Positions 1-8,954 of a stretch of DNA of 64,000 nucleotides are shown piece by piece. A program made the translations under genes and the position numbers. The notes below the pieces were generated by a model, which did no database searches, was not told the DNA's origin, and saw only the letters and a list, made by a program, of their open reading frames with translations. The stretch lies in NCBI GenBank assembly GCA_964408455.1, contig CAYOZN010000026.1:1-64000 (forward strand), in the 5' to 3' direction. How positions within the stretch are numbered: the first letter of the stretch is position 1; the number at the start of each line of letters is the position of its first letter. This DNA is from CAYOZN01 sp964408455. Lineage in GTDB: Bacteria; Planctomycetota; Phycisphaerae; UBA1845; UTPLA1.

Positions 1-28
1 CCGACAAAGCGCGCGTTAGGCATGCGCG
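1..28. repeat. Dispersed short repeat, copy 1
   Basis: The first 28 bases match 50383-50410 with three mismatches by hand alignment. The shared core is CCGACAAAGCGCGCG followed by a T/A and TAGGCA. Both copies are intergenic. The rest of the stretch up to 241 shows no gene or clear signal. Confidence 0.5.
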
Positions 29-241
29 CCTGCCGCAGTGGTTTATCTACTCAATAGATTAGGTCGCCGTTCCGCGAAGAAAGCTGGTCGTTGGATGGCT
101 GGCATGCTGACGCGGGGCAGTTCTCCCGGGGGGCGAGATGCAACGGGTGCGGTGGTGATTTCTACGTGGGGAGCAATGTCGTTGTGGCGTCGGCGTGGCA
201 CCCGGAACTCCGAACACGCCGCAGCTCAGCGTTTCTTGTTT

Positions 242-1270
242 TCAGCAACCCCGGCAGGGGGAGGGCTCCGCCGGTGCGACAGGGGTGTCCGTGTCTTCCA
301 GGACTGCGAGCGGTTCGGGCTCGGCGGTCTCTTCCATTCGCGGCAAGCGTGCGTTGCCGGTCCGTGCCTGGGTGATGAAGGCGACGGCGGCGATGATGAT
401 GATCGAGCCGGCGACGGTGCGGGCGGTGACGGCTTCTCCCGCCAGCCAGCCGAGGAAGACGGCGACGATGGGATTGACGTAGGCATAGGTCGCGACTTTG
501 GCGGGCGTGCTGACCTTGAGGATGTAGGTGTAGGCGCTGAAGGCGACGAGGGAGCCGAAGATCACCAGGTAGGCCCACGCGGCGGCTGACGTGAGGCTGA
601 TACTGCCGGCGTCAAAGCGGCGCCACTCGCCGGTGAACCCGCTCAGGACGATCAGACCGGCGCCGCCGGCGAGCATCTGCACCGCCGCCGCGACCCAGAC
701 GGAGCGGGGCTGATCGCTGTGGCGGGAGTAGATCGAACCCAGCGCCCAAACGAGCGACGCGGACAAAAGGGCCAGCGCGCGCCAGGGGTCCACGGTTTCG
801 GTCTTCAGGACCCAGCCCTGATCCATGAGGGTGCCGACGCCTGCGAGGCCGATGATCACGCCGATCCAGAGCGCCGGCCGCGGGCGCTCGCCACCGGGGC
901 GGAGCCAATCGATCAGCACCATCCACATGGGCAGCGTCGCGACGAGGAGCGCGGTCATGCCGCTGGGCACGCGCTCTTCGGCCCAGACGACGCAGCCGTT
1001 TGCGTAGCAGAGCAGCATGAGGCCGGTGATGGCGGCGCCGGCGGCCTGGCGCAGCGTGGGCCGGGCGGCGCCGCGGCTGAGGACGATGGCGAGGAGCACG
1101 ATGCCGGCGGTGATGAAGCGGGCGCCCGCCATGAGGAATGGCGGTAGCGTTTCGATGGCAAACTTGATGCCGAGATAGGTCGAGCCCCAGACGAGGTAGA
1201 CGGCGAGGAATGCCGCAACGACGAGCAGCGTTGGCCGGGACGATCGCGCGTTTGCAGGGGATGATGTCAT
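242..1270 (-). CDS. EamA/DMT-family permease
   Basis: Inner-membrane drug/metabolite transporter superfamily protein of 342 residues. About ten hydrophobic segments form the two tandem EamA halves (about residues 13-150 and 160-300). The N-terminal half carries the family-typical VYLVWGSTYLGIKFAIETLPP stretch, and the second half has WAYLVIFGSLVAFSAYTYIL and AYVNPIVAVFLGWL, both typical of YedA/RhaT-like exporters. The last 40 residues are a polar, acidic, proline-rich tail outside the membrane fold. The substrate cannot be read from sequence. The gene is transcribed alone, 233 bp beyond the 5' end side of the lipoate ligase gene's stop; that spacer holds nothing recognisable. Confidence 0.9.
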   Translation of the reverse strand: MTSSPANARSSRPTLLVVAAFLAVYLVWGSTYLGIKFAIETLPPFLMAGARFITAGIVLLAIVLSRGAARPTLRQAAGAAITGLMLLCYANGCVVWAEERVPSGMTALLVATLPMWMVLIDWLRPGGERPRPALWIGVIIGLAGVGTLMDQGWVLKTETVDPWRALALLSASLVWALGSIYSRHSDQPRSVWVAAAVQMLAGGAGLIVLSGFTGEWRRFDAGSISLTSAAAWAYLVIFGSLVAFSAYTYILKVSTPAKVATYAYVNPIVAVFLGWLAGEAVTARTVAGSIIIIAAVAFITQARTGNARLPRMEETAEPEPLAVLEDTDTPVAPAEPSPCRGC

Positions 1271-1503
1271 CTTGATTCAATTGCGCCGGCCGGCTGGATG
1301 GCGCGCACCTTATTCGCAAGGCGATGCTTGTTCAATTTTTCAAATGGTCGGGGCCGGCCCGCCTTTGCCATGCGGCCGCATTCTAGTCGAGTTTCCGGCT
1401 GTCCGCCTTGGGGCTGTACGCGGCCGGTTGGGGACGTGAGATTGCGCGCGGCGATGCGGGCAAGCGCTTCGGGCGATCGCTGCGCTGGTTTGCGAAAGCG
1501 ATG

Positions 1504-2334
1504 TTAATCTCGGCGGCGATGGACGTTCCATGCGTCGCCGCAGTATTTCCGCATGATGGCCTCGCTTGCCCGGATTTCCTCGTCCCTCCAGCTTTCCAGT
1601 TCGGCGCGGAGCCCGAGCGACTGCTCGAACGCGGCCGACAACCGCTCGACGGCGGCGACAAATGCATCTACGCCGCCGAGTTGTTTCCAGGTCGCGCAGG
1701 GCTGCTGGGGGAATCGGCTGTCGAGGATGATGGAGCCATGCTGGAGGATGGCGCGGGGCGTACGCCGCTGGGCGGAACCGGCCAGCTTGGCCGTGGGGAT
1801 CGCGATCGGCTGCTGGCGACCTGATGGAGGCGGCGCTGATGTGGCCGGCTCGTTTGCCAGCGGGTCATCCACGACGACGTCCAGCGCATGGCGGCGGGCG
1901 AAGCAGAAGAATGGCCCGCGCTGCGATGATTCGCCGCAAGCGCTGCCGGTCTCCGGGCCGGCCAGCCGGACGCCGTGACCGACGGCGAGGATCACGGCGT
2001 GATGAGCGAGGCGGTAGAGTTCGTTGGGGCGATTGCGGACCAGGGGGTGTCCGGCAGGGATGACGAGTGAATAGGTGACTTCGAGATCGTGAAGGATGGC
2101 GCCGCCGCCGGTAGTGCGGCGAACAACGCAGAGATCGCCGGCGGGCGGAGGCAGTGCCGTGTATTCGGCATGGTCCTGAAAGTAGCCCAGGGAGAGGGTG
2201 GGCGGGGACCAGGCGTAGAAACGAAGCGTCGGCCGCGCGTCCGGCGCGGCGCAGGATGTGAGCAGCGCCTCGTCAAGGGCCATGTTGGCCGGCCCCGACA
2301 ACGGCGGATCGACCAGGAGGCGAAGCGAATCCAT
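1504..2334 (-). CDS. Lipoate-protein ligase / octanoyltransferase family protein
   Basis: Biotin/lipoate A/B protein ligase fold protein of 276 residues that attaches lipoyl or octanoyl groups to lipoyl domains of 2-oxoacid dehydrogenases or GcvH. Visible motifs: RRTTGGGAILHD (about 72-83), CF at 144-145 in the place of the LipM active-site cysteine, K183 followed by LAGSAQRR (184-191) and LQHGSI (197-202). The Cys suggests a LipM-like octanoyltransferase as much as an LplA ligase. Between the DVVVD strand (152-156) and the conserved lysine lies an extra Pro/Ala-rich stretch of about 25 residues. The start at 2334 lies 98 bp from the divergently read glycosyltransferase start at 2433. The family call is firm, the reaction is not. 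Confidence 0.85.
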   Translation of the reverse strand: MDSLRLLVDPPLSGPANMALDEALLTSCAAPDARPTLRFYAWSPPTLSLGYFQDHAEYTALPPPAGDLCVVRRTTGGGAILHDLEVTYSLVIPAGHPLVRNRPNELYRLAHHAVILAVGHGVRLAGPETGSACGESSQRGPFFCFARRHALDVVVDDPLANEPATSAPPPSGRQQPIAIPTAKLAGSAQRRTPRAILQHGSIILDSRFPQQPCATWKQLGGVDAFVAAVERLSAAFEQSLGLRAELESWRDEEIRASEAIMRKYCGDAWNVHRRRD

Positions 2335-2432
2335 TTCCCGATACTAGCCGATGAAGTTAAGAAACGCCCGTGCTCTGCCTGGCGCCGTCGCCGCTTTCCA
2401 CGCGCGGCGACAGGCCCTATCGTCGAGTCTGC

Positions 2433-3644
2433 ATGATCGTCAGCACCACCATGGTCTATCCTCATCCTGCGCGGCCGACGCACGGCATTTTCGTCGAGCG
2501 GCGCCTGCGGGCCATTGCGGACCACATGCCGGTGCAAGTCATCGCGCCGGTGCCGTGGTTTCCGGTGGTGCGGCCGCTGGATGGGCGGGCGGTTCGCGAG
2601 GACGGTCGCGTGCCGCCGGTTCTGCGACCGCCGATGCTGTACGTGCCGGGGCTGTTGAAGACGAGTGATCCGGATTTTTATGCCCGGGCGCTGCGAGCGG
2701 GGCTGAAGGAAATCGGCGGCGGGCCGGTCGACGTCATCGATGCGCACTTCGTGTGGCCGGACGGTGTCGGGGCATGGCGGGTAGCACGGGAACGGGGAGT
2801 GCCGTTCGTCTGTACGCTGCGCGGGAAGCTGGTGAGCCAGAGCCGATATCCGGCGCGGCGGCGGATGATCGCGGAGATGTTGCGCGACGCGGATGCGCTG
2901 ATCGCCGTGTCGCGCTCGCTGGCCGAGATGGCATGCGACGTGGCGGAGCGCGACCTGGCGGTTCACGTGATTCCCAATGGCATCGAGCGGGAGACATTCC
3001 GGCGCACGGCAGTGGCGGCGGATGAACCGGACGCCGGGCTGCGCGAGGCCTTCGGCTGGCCGAACGCCGCGCGGGTGGCGGTCTGCGTGGGGCATTACCA
3101 GGCGCTGAAGGCCTTCGACGTGCTGGTGGACCTGTGGCCGGAGGTGCGCCGGCGGGGCGGGGATGCGCGGCTGGTGCTGGTCGGGGGGCCGGCGGGGGAA
3201 CCGGTCTATGAGAAGCGGCTGCGGCAGGCGGTGGAGGACGTCAATCGGCGGGCGATGCGCAGTGGCAACGGCGTGGCACCGGTGGCGCTGTTGGGCCCCC
3301 AGCCGGCCGAGACGATCGCGCGGCTGCTGAACGCGGCCGATCTCTTCGTGCTGGCCAGCCGGTCGGAGGGCTGGTGCAATGCCATCGCTGAGGCACTAGC
3401 GTGCGGTTGCCCGGTGGTGGCGACGGACGTGGGCGGCAATCGCGAGCTGGTGCGCGGCGGGCAACTGGGCAGGCTGGTGGCGCCGGGCGATCGGGCGGCG
3501 ATGATCGAGGCGATCGTGTTCGGGCTGGGGGAGACGTGGAACCGCGAGGGGATCGCCCGGGAGGGCGGCCGGCGCGACTGGCGGCAGGTGGGCGGCGAGT
3601 GCGCGGCGGTCCTGCGGGCGGCGGCGGGCGGGCGTGACCGGTAA
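2433..3644 (+). CDS. Glycosyltransferase, GT4-like
   Basis: GT-B fold glycosyltransferase that likely transfers a sugar from a nucleotide-sugar in exopolysaccharide or surface glycan synthesis. The N-terminal domain has the loop HPARPTHGIFVERRLRAI near residue 10. The C-terminal domain has the nucleotide-binding EX7E motif in SEGWCNAIAEALACGCPVV, followed by ATDVGGNRELV. I chose the ATG at 2433 because the protein then begins MIVSTTMVYPHP, the usual start of GT4 proteins; the 21 codons upstream look non-coding. A second glycosyltransferase starts about 70 bp downstream on the same strand, so the two are probably co-transcribed. Confidence 0.88.
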   Translation: MIVSTTMVYPHPARPTHGIFVERRLRAIADHMPVQVIAPVPWFPVVRPLDGRAVREDGRVPPVLRPPMLYVPGLLKTSDPDFYARALRAGLKEIGGGPVDVIDAHFVWPDGVGAWRVARERGVPFVCTLRGKLVSQSRYPARRRMIAEMLRDADALIAVSRSLAEMACDVAERDLAVHVIPNGIERETFRRTAVAADEPDAGLREAFGWPNAARVAVCVGHYQALKAFDVLVDLWPEVRRRGGDARLVLVGGPAGEPVYEKRLRQAVEDVNRRAMRSGNGVAPVALLGPQPAETIARLLNAADLFVLASRSEGWCNAIAEALACGCPVVATDVGGNRELVRGGQLGRLVAPGDRAAMIEAIVFGLGETWNREGIAREGGRRDWRQVGGECAAVLRAAAGGRDR

Positions 3645-3712
3645 TCGCAGGCAAACCGCATGCGCCGAGGCGGTTTCGCCGATTGAATCGTATGTACGAG
3701 TTGGAAGCGGAC

Positions 3713-4897
3713 ATGATGCCGGCGGATCGAAACATCGTCTGTCTGGCCAGCAACTGGTTCTACGATCCCACCAGCAAGCACCACTTGATGCGGCTGCTGG
3801 CGGAACGGAATCACGTCGTCTGGGTCAACTATCACGGATCGCGGAGACCCTCCGCCTCGGCGGCCGATCTGCGCGCGGCGGCCGGTAAGCTGCGGCAATT
3901 TATTACCGGGCCGCGGCGGGTGCTGCCCGATCTGACGGTGGTGACGCCGGCGGTGCTGCCGCTTCCGGGGAGCCGGGCGGCGGCGGCGTTGAACCGGCGG
4001 CTGCTGGGCCGGCAGATACAGGATGTACTGAACGATCTGCCGAAGCGGCCGACGCAGCTGTGGACGTTTGCACCGGACTGCGACTTTCTGTGCGGGGCCT
4101 TCGACGAGGAGTGCGTCATTTATTACTGCGTGGACGACTTCGCGTCGTTTTCGGGCTACGACGCGGCGGCGATTCGCGCCGCCGAGGCGCGTCTGTGCGA
4201 CAAGGCGGACCTGGTCATCACCACGTCGCAGCGGCTCTACGAGGCGAAGCGGTCGATGGCGGGCTACGTGCGGCTGGTTTCGCACGGCGTGGACAACGAG
4301 CATTTCGCGAAGGCCCGCGGGCCGGACACGACGGCGCCGGAGGACGTGGCGGGGCTGCCGCGGCCGATGCTGGGATTCTGGGGGCTGATCCAGGACTGGG
4401 TGGATGTGCAGCTGATCGCCGATGTCGCGGCGCTGCGGCCGCACTGGTCCATCGTGCTGATCGGGGAAGTCGCGACGGACGTGTCGCCGCTGGCAGACCT
4501 GAAGAATGTGCACCTGCTCGGGCGGCGATGCTACTCGGAACTGCCCGCGTATGCGGCTGCCTTTGACGTGGCACTGATTCCATTTCGGCTGAACGATCTG
4601 ACGCGGGCGGTCAATCCGATCAAGCTGCGGGAATACCTGAGCGCCGGCCTGCCGGTCGTTTCGACGCCGCTGCCGGAGTCGACGGCGCTGAGCGCCTGGC
4701 TGGAACTGGCGGCGGATGCGGATGAATTCGTGGCTGCCTGCGAACGGGCGATGCGCACCAACGGCGAGGAGGCGGTTCGCGAGCGCATGCAGGCGATGGC
4801 GGGCGAGACGTGGCCCAGCCGGCTGGCGGAGATCAGCACCTATGTGAAGGAGGCGGTGCGCCTGGCGGCACGCCGGCGCAGCACAGCCGCCGTTTGA
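3713..4897 (+). CDS. Glycosyltransferase, TuaH/GT1-like
   Basis: Second GT-B glycosyltransferase, about 394 residues. It begins with a DRNIVCLASNWFYDPTSKHHLM segment typical of teichuronic-acid TuaH-like enzymes, has VIYYCVDDF (a conserved TuaH-like motif) and a C-terminal AVNPIKLREYLSAGLPVVSTPLPE segment that contacts the sugar nucleotide. I place the start at ATG 3713 because GGAAG lies six bases upstream; an in-frame TTG at 3683 and ATG at 3692 are alternatives. It follows the GT4 gene in the same direction and probably acts in the same glycan pathway. It ends 34 bp before the convergent stop at 4931. Confidence 0.85.
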   Translation: MMPADRNIVCLASNWFYDPTSKHHLMRLLAERNHVVWVNYHGSRRPSASAADLRAAAGKLRQFITGPRRVLPDLTVVTPAVLPLPGSRAAAALNRRLLGRQIQDVLNDLPKRPTQLWTFAPDCDFLCGAFDEECVIYYCVDDFASFSGYDAAAIRAAEARLCDKADLVITTSQRLYEAKRSMAGYVRLVSHGVDNEHFAKARGPDTTAPEDVAGLPRPMLGFWGLIQDWVDVQLIADVAALRPHWSIVLIGEVATDVSPLADLKNVHLLGRRCYSELPAYAAAFDVALIPFRLNDLTRAVNPIKLREYLSAGLPVVSTPLPESTALSAWLELAADADEFVAACERAMRTNGEEAVRERMQAMAGETWPSRLAEISTYVKEAVRLAARRRSTAAV

Positions 4898-4930
4898 GGC
4901 TGGCATTATTGCAGCGTCTTAGGCGCGGCG

Positions 4931-6358
4931 CTATTCGGCTGCATCTGTCCTGTCGGGCGGGGCGGCCGGGAGGAAGCGGATATCTTTCCAGATGCCGGCG
5001 CTGCCGGGGCCGGCCCCGAGGCCCCACGGCCCGGTCATGTCGATCGTGCTGACGTGTGCGGCCACTGCACGCTGATCGTCGATGGTCACTTCCAGCAGGG
5101 ATCCCTTGAGCAGAATTGCGAATTGAAATGGGCGATCCAACGTGATTGATCGGTTCGCGGCGCTGACGATGGGCCGCCAGCGGTCTTCGGGCTTCAGATA
5201 TTGAACGACGGAGACGCCGCGGCCGGCGATGAACTGGACGGCGAGGTGTCCGAGCGTCGGCTGATGCGCCAGGAGCACGTTGAGCTGCTGGCGCTCGCCG
5301 CCGTTGTCCAGTATTTCGGCGGTGCCGGACAGGGTCCAGTCGCCGGCGCCGGCGGCGCGGTTCCATGCCATGGCGCTGGCATCGGCGAAGGCGATCTGCA
5401 CCGACTGGCCGGCGCGCATGTCCAGGGAACGGGCCGCCTCGAACCAGATGGGCCGCACCTCGAGGGCGAAGGCGCGGAATTGGTGATCGAGATGCGGCAG
5501 GGCGTCTTCCGTGCCGAGGTGCTGGATGCAGGATCTGGCAAGGTGTGACGCGGTGCTGGCCCTTCGGCGGGCGCGTCGCGGGCCGCGCTGCATGCGACCG
5601 GCGTCCCTCAAGATGGCGCGCAGAGCGGGCCGGTGCGGATCGGTCGCGAGGAATTCCATGAACCGGGCGAAGAGCGCATAGCGCGTGTGGAGGTCCTCTT
5701 CGCGATAGGCGCCCGAGAGGATCGAACGAATGGAGGGCAGCTCGTTCGACGCTGCCAGCCGGCGTACGCGTTCGAGTCGCGTGGAGCGATATGAGCACGA
5801 TTCGTCGGGCTGGCGCCAGGCATTATGCCGCAGCACGTCATCCGCCACCATGGAGGCGAATCCCTCGGCGAGCCATTCGGGTTGCAGGTGCGATCGCGGC
5901 AGCATGGCGTATGTCGCGAGATGCACGGCCTCGTGTGCGATCTGCACGCGCGTCAGTTCGGGAAGGCCGATGCGCTTCAGGACGCGGGCATGGCAGGTTG
6001 GTTGAAGGGCGATGTGGGCCGAGCGATCTTCGACGTGGGAGAAGGCGAGATTGGCGCGGAACTGTCCGCGGTTGTAGCGTGCGTCGGCGGCATGGTAGTC
6101 GGCGATGTTGGCATAGAGGTGTATATCCATGGGCCGGGCGGGGGCCGCGGCTTCGATGCCGTACCACTCGGCCACGGGGGCCCAGACGGCCTCGGCGGTC
6201 TTCAGCGCTTCCTCTGCAATCGACCGATCGTCGAGATGGCAATTTACGACGAAGTGCCGGCCGCGCGCAATCTCGATGGCACCGGCGGATAAACTGTCGG
6301 AGAGGCCGACGGCCAGAAGCACGGCGACGAGTGTCGAACTTGCGGATCTATTGACCAT
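4931..6358 (-). CDS. Secreted HExxH protein (peptidase MA-like) with C-terminal beta domain
   Basis: Predicted exported protein of 475 residues: the N-terminus has a hydrophobic LVAVLLAVGLSDSLSAGA signal sequence. A zinc-metalloprotease signature is present: QIAHEAVHLATYAM (HExxH) followed by EWLAEGFASMVAD, which supplies the third glutamate as in peptidase MA/gluzincin-like families. The last about 170 residues look like a beta-sandwich (WFEAARSLDMRAG, VSVVQYLKPEDRWRP, GPWGLGAGPGSAGIW), resembling concanavalin-like domains of DUF1080 type. Substrate unknown. It is divergent from the AI-2E-family gene across 200 bp. A second HExxH protein lies at 29117-30289. Confidence 0.75.
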   Translation of the reverse strand: MVNRSASSTLVAVLLAVGLSDSLSAGAIEIARGRHFVVNCHLDDRSIAEEALKTAEAVWAPVAEWYGIEAAAPARPMDIHLYANIADYHAADARYNRGQFRANLAFSHVEDRSAHIALQPTCHARVLKRIGLPELTRVQIAHEAVHLATYAMLPRSHLQPEWLAEGFASMVADDVLRHNAWRQPDESCSYRSTRLERVRRLAASNELPSIRSILSGAYREEDLHTRYALFARFMEFLATDPHRPALRAILRDAGRMQRGPRRARRRASTASHLARSCIQHLGTEDALPHLDHQFRAFALEVRPIWFEAARSLDMRAGQSVQIAFADASAMAWNRAAGAGDWTLSGTAEILDNGGERQQLNVLLAHQPTLGHLAVQFIAGRGVSVVQYLKPEDRWRPIVSAANRSITLDRPFQFAILLKGSLLEVTIDDQRAVAAHVSTIDMTGPWGLGAGPGSAGIWKDIRFLPAAPPDRTDAAE

Positions 6359-6560
6359 CTTTCAGACGTTCAGCCGGGGGCGGCGGGAGTCGTGTTCATC
6401 CTCGTTTACGACGCACGCCGTCCGCGGTAGTTCCACGTGATGACGGATTACTTATCCCAATTCCCGGGCGGGACGCCCCGCTTCACGAAATAATCCCGAG
6501 GACCGCGCCTGCGGCCGCCGCCGCGGCTGTTGGCATTGGCTGGCGGCGAAGGGGATCAAC

Positions 6561-7649
6561 ATGTTCCGGCATGCGGATGATTCAGAGGCGACGTTTTCTC
6601 CGTTCGCGCGGCGCGTGCTGCTGGTCGCCGGCGTGGCTCTGCTCGGGCTGCTCGTCGTCCTGGTCGTGATTTACGCGACGGACATCCTGTTTCTGCTCTT
6701 TGCCGGCCTGCTGTTCGGCTGCTTTCTGCGGGGGCTGGCCCACGCCATCGCCTATCGTACCGCGCTGCCTTACTGGGTGACACTGACGGCGGTACTCGTT
6801 CTTCTGACCGCGCTCGTTGCCGGCACGACGGTATACCTGGTGCCGCAGATCAGCGATCAGTTTTCGCAACTGGGCGATGAACTCATGGCGGCACGCGAGG
6901 TGGTGGTCGAGGAGGTGAAGGAGAACGAGTATATCAACAAGTTGACGACGGCGCCGCAGAAGCTTTCGCAATGGCTGGGATCGGATTTCAGCGTGATGTC
7001 GGCCATCGGCGGCATCTTTTCCACGGCGGTCGGGGCGCTGACGGGGGCGGTGCTGATCCTTTTTATTGGGATCTACTTTGCGGCGGAGCCGCGCCTGTAC
7101 GAACGCGGCATTCTTGCGCTGGTGCCGGCGCCGCGCCGCGATCGCGCGCGGGAGGCGCTGTTCGCGGTGGAAGATACGATGTGGTGGTGGCTCATCGGCC
7201 GCATCGTCTGCATGCTGGTAATCGGTGTATTAACGACGCTGGGGCTGTGGCTGCTGGGAATTCCGATGCCGGTTCCGCTGGGGCTGCTGGCGGCAGTACT
7301 CACGTTCATCCCGAACATCGGGCCGGTGCTGGCGCTGATACCGCCGACGATACTGGCGCTGCGGCAGGGGCCGGTGATTGCGCTCGGGGTAATCGCATTT
7401 TACGTCGGCGTGCAACTCGTCGAGAGCTACGTGCTGACGCCGCTGATCGACAAGCGGAATCTCAAGATACCGCCGGTGCTGACGCTGAGTGGGCAGGCAG
7501 TGCTGGGATATTTTTCCGGCATCCTGGGCCTGGCGGTGGCCACGCCGCTGGCGGCGGTCTTGATGGTGCTCGTCCGGGAGTTGTACGTGCGGGATGTGAT
7601 CGAAGCGCGAGAAGCGCAGGACGCCGGCGCCGCGGCGGTGGCTCAATGA
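6561..7649 (+). CDS. AI-2E family (PerM-like) membrane permease
   Basis: Inner-membrane protein of 362 residues with about seven to eight membrane segments in the AI2E_transport arrangement: two N-terminal helices, a soluble stretch (about 85-145, rich in E and K), then the hydrophobic core with LGIPMPVPLGLLAAVLTFIPNIGPVLALIPP and a C-terminal PPVLTLSGQAVLGYFSGILGLAVATPLAAV. The PNIGPVL motif is the family hallmark. Members export various solutes or ions, so autoinducer transport is not implied. A strong ribosome site (AAGGGGAT) precedes the ATG. The gene converges on the Xer recombinase gene with a 12-bp gap. Confidence 0.9.
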   Translation: MFRHADDSEATFSPFARRVLLVAGVALLGLLVVLVVIYATDILFLLFAGLLFGCFLRGLAHAIAYRTALPYWVTLTAVLVLLTALVAGTTVYLVPQISDQFSQLGDELMAAREVVVEEVKENEYINKLTTAPQKLSQWLGSDFSVMSAIGGIFSTAVGALTGAVLILFIGIYFAAEPRLYERGILALVPAPRRDRAREALFAVEDTMWWWLIGRIVCMLVIGVLTTLGLWLLGIPMPVPLGLLAAVLTFIPNIGPVLALIPPTILALRQGPVIALGVIAFYVGVQLVESYVLTPLIDKRNLKIPPVLTLSGQAVLGYFSGILGLAVATPLAAVLMVLVRELYVRDVIEAREAQDAGAAAVAQ

Positions 7650-7661
7650 CGGCACTGTCGA

Positions 7662-8612
7662 TCACTGCCGGGGGTGGAAGCGGGAGTGGATGTTCTTCAG
7701 GCGGGTGGAATCGACGTGGGTGTAGATCTGCGTGGTGGCGACATTGGCGTGACCGAGCAGTTCCTGGAGGATGCGGAGGTCGGCGCCGCCCTCGAGCAGA
7801 TGCGTGGCAAAGCAGTGTCGCAGGGTGTGTGGGCCGATGGGGCCGGGAATGCCGGCGGCCAGGGCATATCGATTGACGAGGCGCCAGATGTTGGTGCGAT
7901 CCATGCCCTTGCCGGTTCGCGAGAGGAAGAGGCGATCGTGCTCGCGGGCGCCGCCGGTGAGGACTTCGCGGAGGCCGGCCAGGTAGAGGCGCAGGGCTTC
8001 GATGGCCTTGGAGCCGATGGGCACGACGCGTTCGCGGCCGCCCTTTCCAAGGCAGCGGAGATAGCCGACGTCGAGGTTCAGATCGCCGACGCGCAGGAAG
8101 GCCAGTTCCGAGACGCGCAGGCCCGTGGCATAGAGTAATTCGAGGATGGCGCGATCGCGGGCGAAGAAGGGCTCGCCGGGCTGCGGGGCGGAAAGCAGGG
8201 CCTCGACCTGGCGGCGGTGCAGCGTGTCGGGCAGTCGATGCCACTTGCGCGGCGTTTCGATCTCGGCACAGAGATCGTGCTTCAGTTCGCCGATGACGTT
8301 GAGAAACCGGAGAAACATGCGGACCGAGACGAGATGGCGCGCAATGGAGGAGAGGGCCAGACCGCGCTGCGTCAGCCGGACCATGAACGACTGCACCAGC
8401 TCGATGTTGAGCCGGTCGGTCGAGCAGACGTCGCGATCGACCAGGAGCCCGGTGAACTCGCGCAGATCGCGGCGGTAGGCTTCGACCGTGTTCTGTGCCA
8501 GGCCGCACTCGGATTCGAGATAGTCGGTGAAGCGCGCGAGCAGCCGCGGCCAGTCGGCATGGCGGAGGGCGGCATCGGGCCGGGTGGTCGCAGCGATGGG
8601 CTCAGGCCGCAA
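7662..8612 (-). CDS. xerD: Tyrosine recombinase XerC/XerD
   Basis: Site-specific tyrosine recombinase, about 316 residues from the proposed start, of the size of XerC/XerD, which resolve chromosome dimers at dif. N-terminal SAM-like domain: FTDYLESECGLAQNTVEAYRRDLREF. Catalytic residues are all visible: R in TGLRVSELAFL, K in LGKGGRERVVPI, HTLRHCFATHLL, H in LLGHANVATTQIYTHV with the nucleophilic Tyr. I prefer the TTG at 8612 because it overlaps the stop of the upstream Cys-rich gene and excludes about 48 low-complexity residues; an ATG at 8756 would lie inside that gene. The assignment to XerD rather than XerC is tentative. Confidence 0.85.
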   Translation of the reverse strand: MRPEPIAATTRPDAALRHADWPRLLARFTDYLESECGLAQNTVEAYRRDLREFTGLLVDRDVCSTDRLNIELVQSFMVRLTQRGLALSSIARHLVSVRMFLRFLNVIGELKHDLCAEIETPRKWHRLPDTLHRRQVEALLSAPQPGEPFFARDRAILELLYATGLRVSELAFLRVGDLNLDVGYLRCLGKGGRERVVPIGSKAIEALRLYLAGLREVLTGGAREHDRLFLSRTGKGMDRTNIWRLVNRYALAAGIPGPIGPHTLRHCFATHLLEGGADLRILQELLGHANVATTQIYTHVDSTRLKNIHSRFHPRQ

Positions 8613-8802
8613 TGACGAGATCGGCGGGGGTATCCGTGTGGCCGCATTCAATGCGTAGCTGGTGGTAAACCGGGCAGCAGGCGTAGTCGTCGAGGCATTG
8701 CCCGAAAACGTCTGAGAGGTGTTGCAGGTTGAATCGTCTCGCACAGCGTTCGTCATTCCCCTGAAAATACGGGCATGCCCGATGATCCGGCGAGTCGTTC
8801 AT
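8602..8802 (-). CDS. Small Cys-rich protein upstream of xer
   Basis: A 66-residue protein with an ordered cysteine pattern: CPYFQGNDERCARRF, then CLDDYACCPVYHQL and one more Cys. The spacing and the aromatic residues next to the Cys pairs suggest a zinc-binding or Fe-S-binding small protein rather than a chance frame. It overlaps the start of the recombinase gene by about 11 bp, consistent with translational coupling. A GGAG lies upstream of the ATG. I do not recognise a named family, and function is unknown. The competing in-frame extension of the recombinase over the same DNA reads as low-complexity Thr/Ala/Ser, which favours this frame. Confidence 0.6.
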   Translation of the reverse strand: MNDSPDHRACPYFQGNDERCARRFNLQHLSDVFGQCLDDYACCPVYHQLRIECGHTDTPADLVIAA

Positions 8803-8954
8803 GTTTCGCGCTCCGCTTCCTGCGCGGTATCCCTCCCGCGCCGCGCCCCGGCTCCAATCGTACTATCGGTCGGCATGTGCGACGCGGTTGAAGAAAAGCA
8901 GACGGCCCTGGCGGCCGGGCGGGAATGGGGCCGATTCGCAGTGTTTCCAGGGGA

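Noticed and set aside
3206..4906. Minus-strand open frame of 566 codons
   Set aside because: Lies opposite two glycosyltransferase genes with clear motifs; Arg/His/Pro-rich and without domains.
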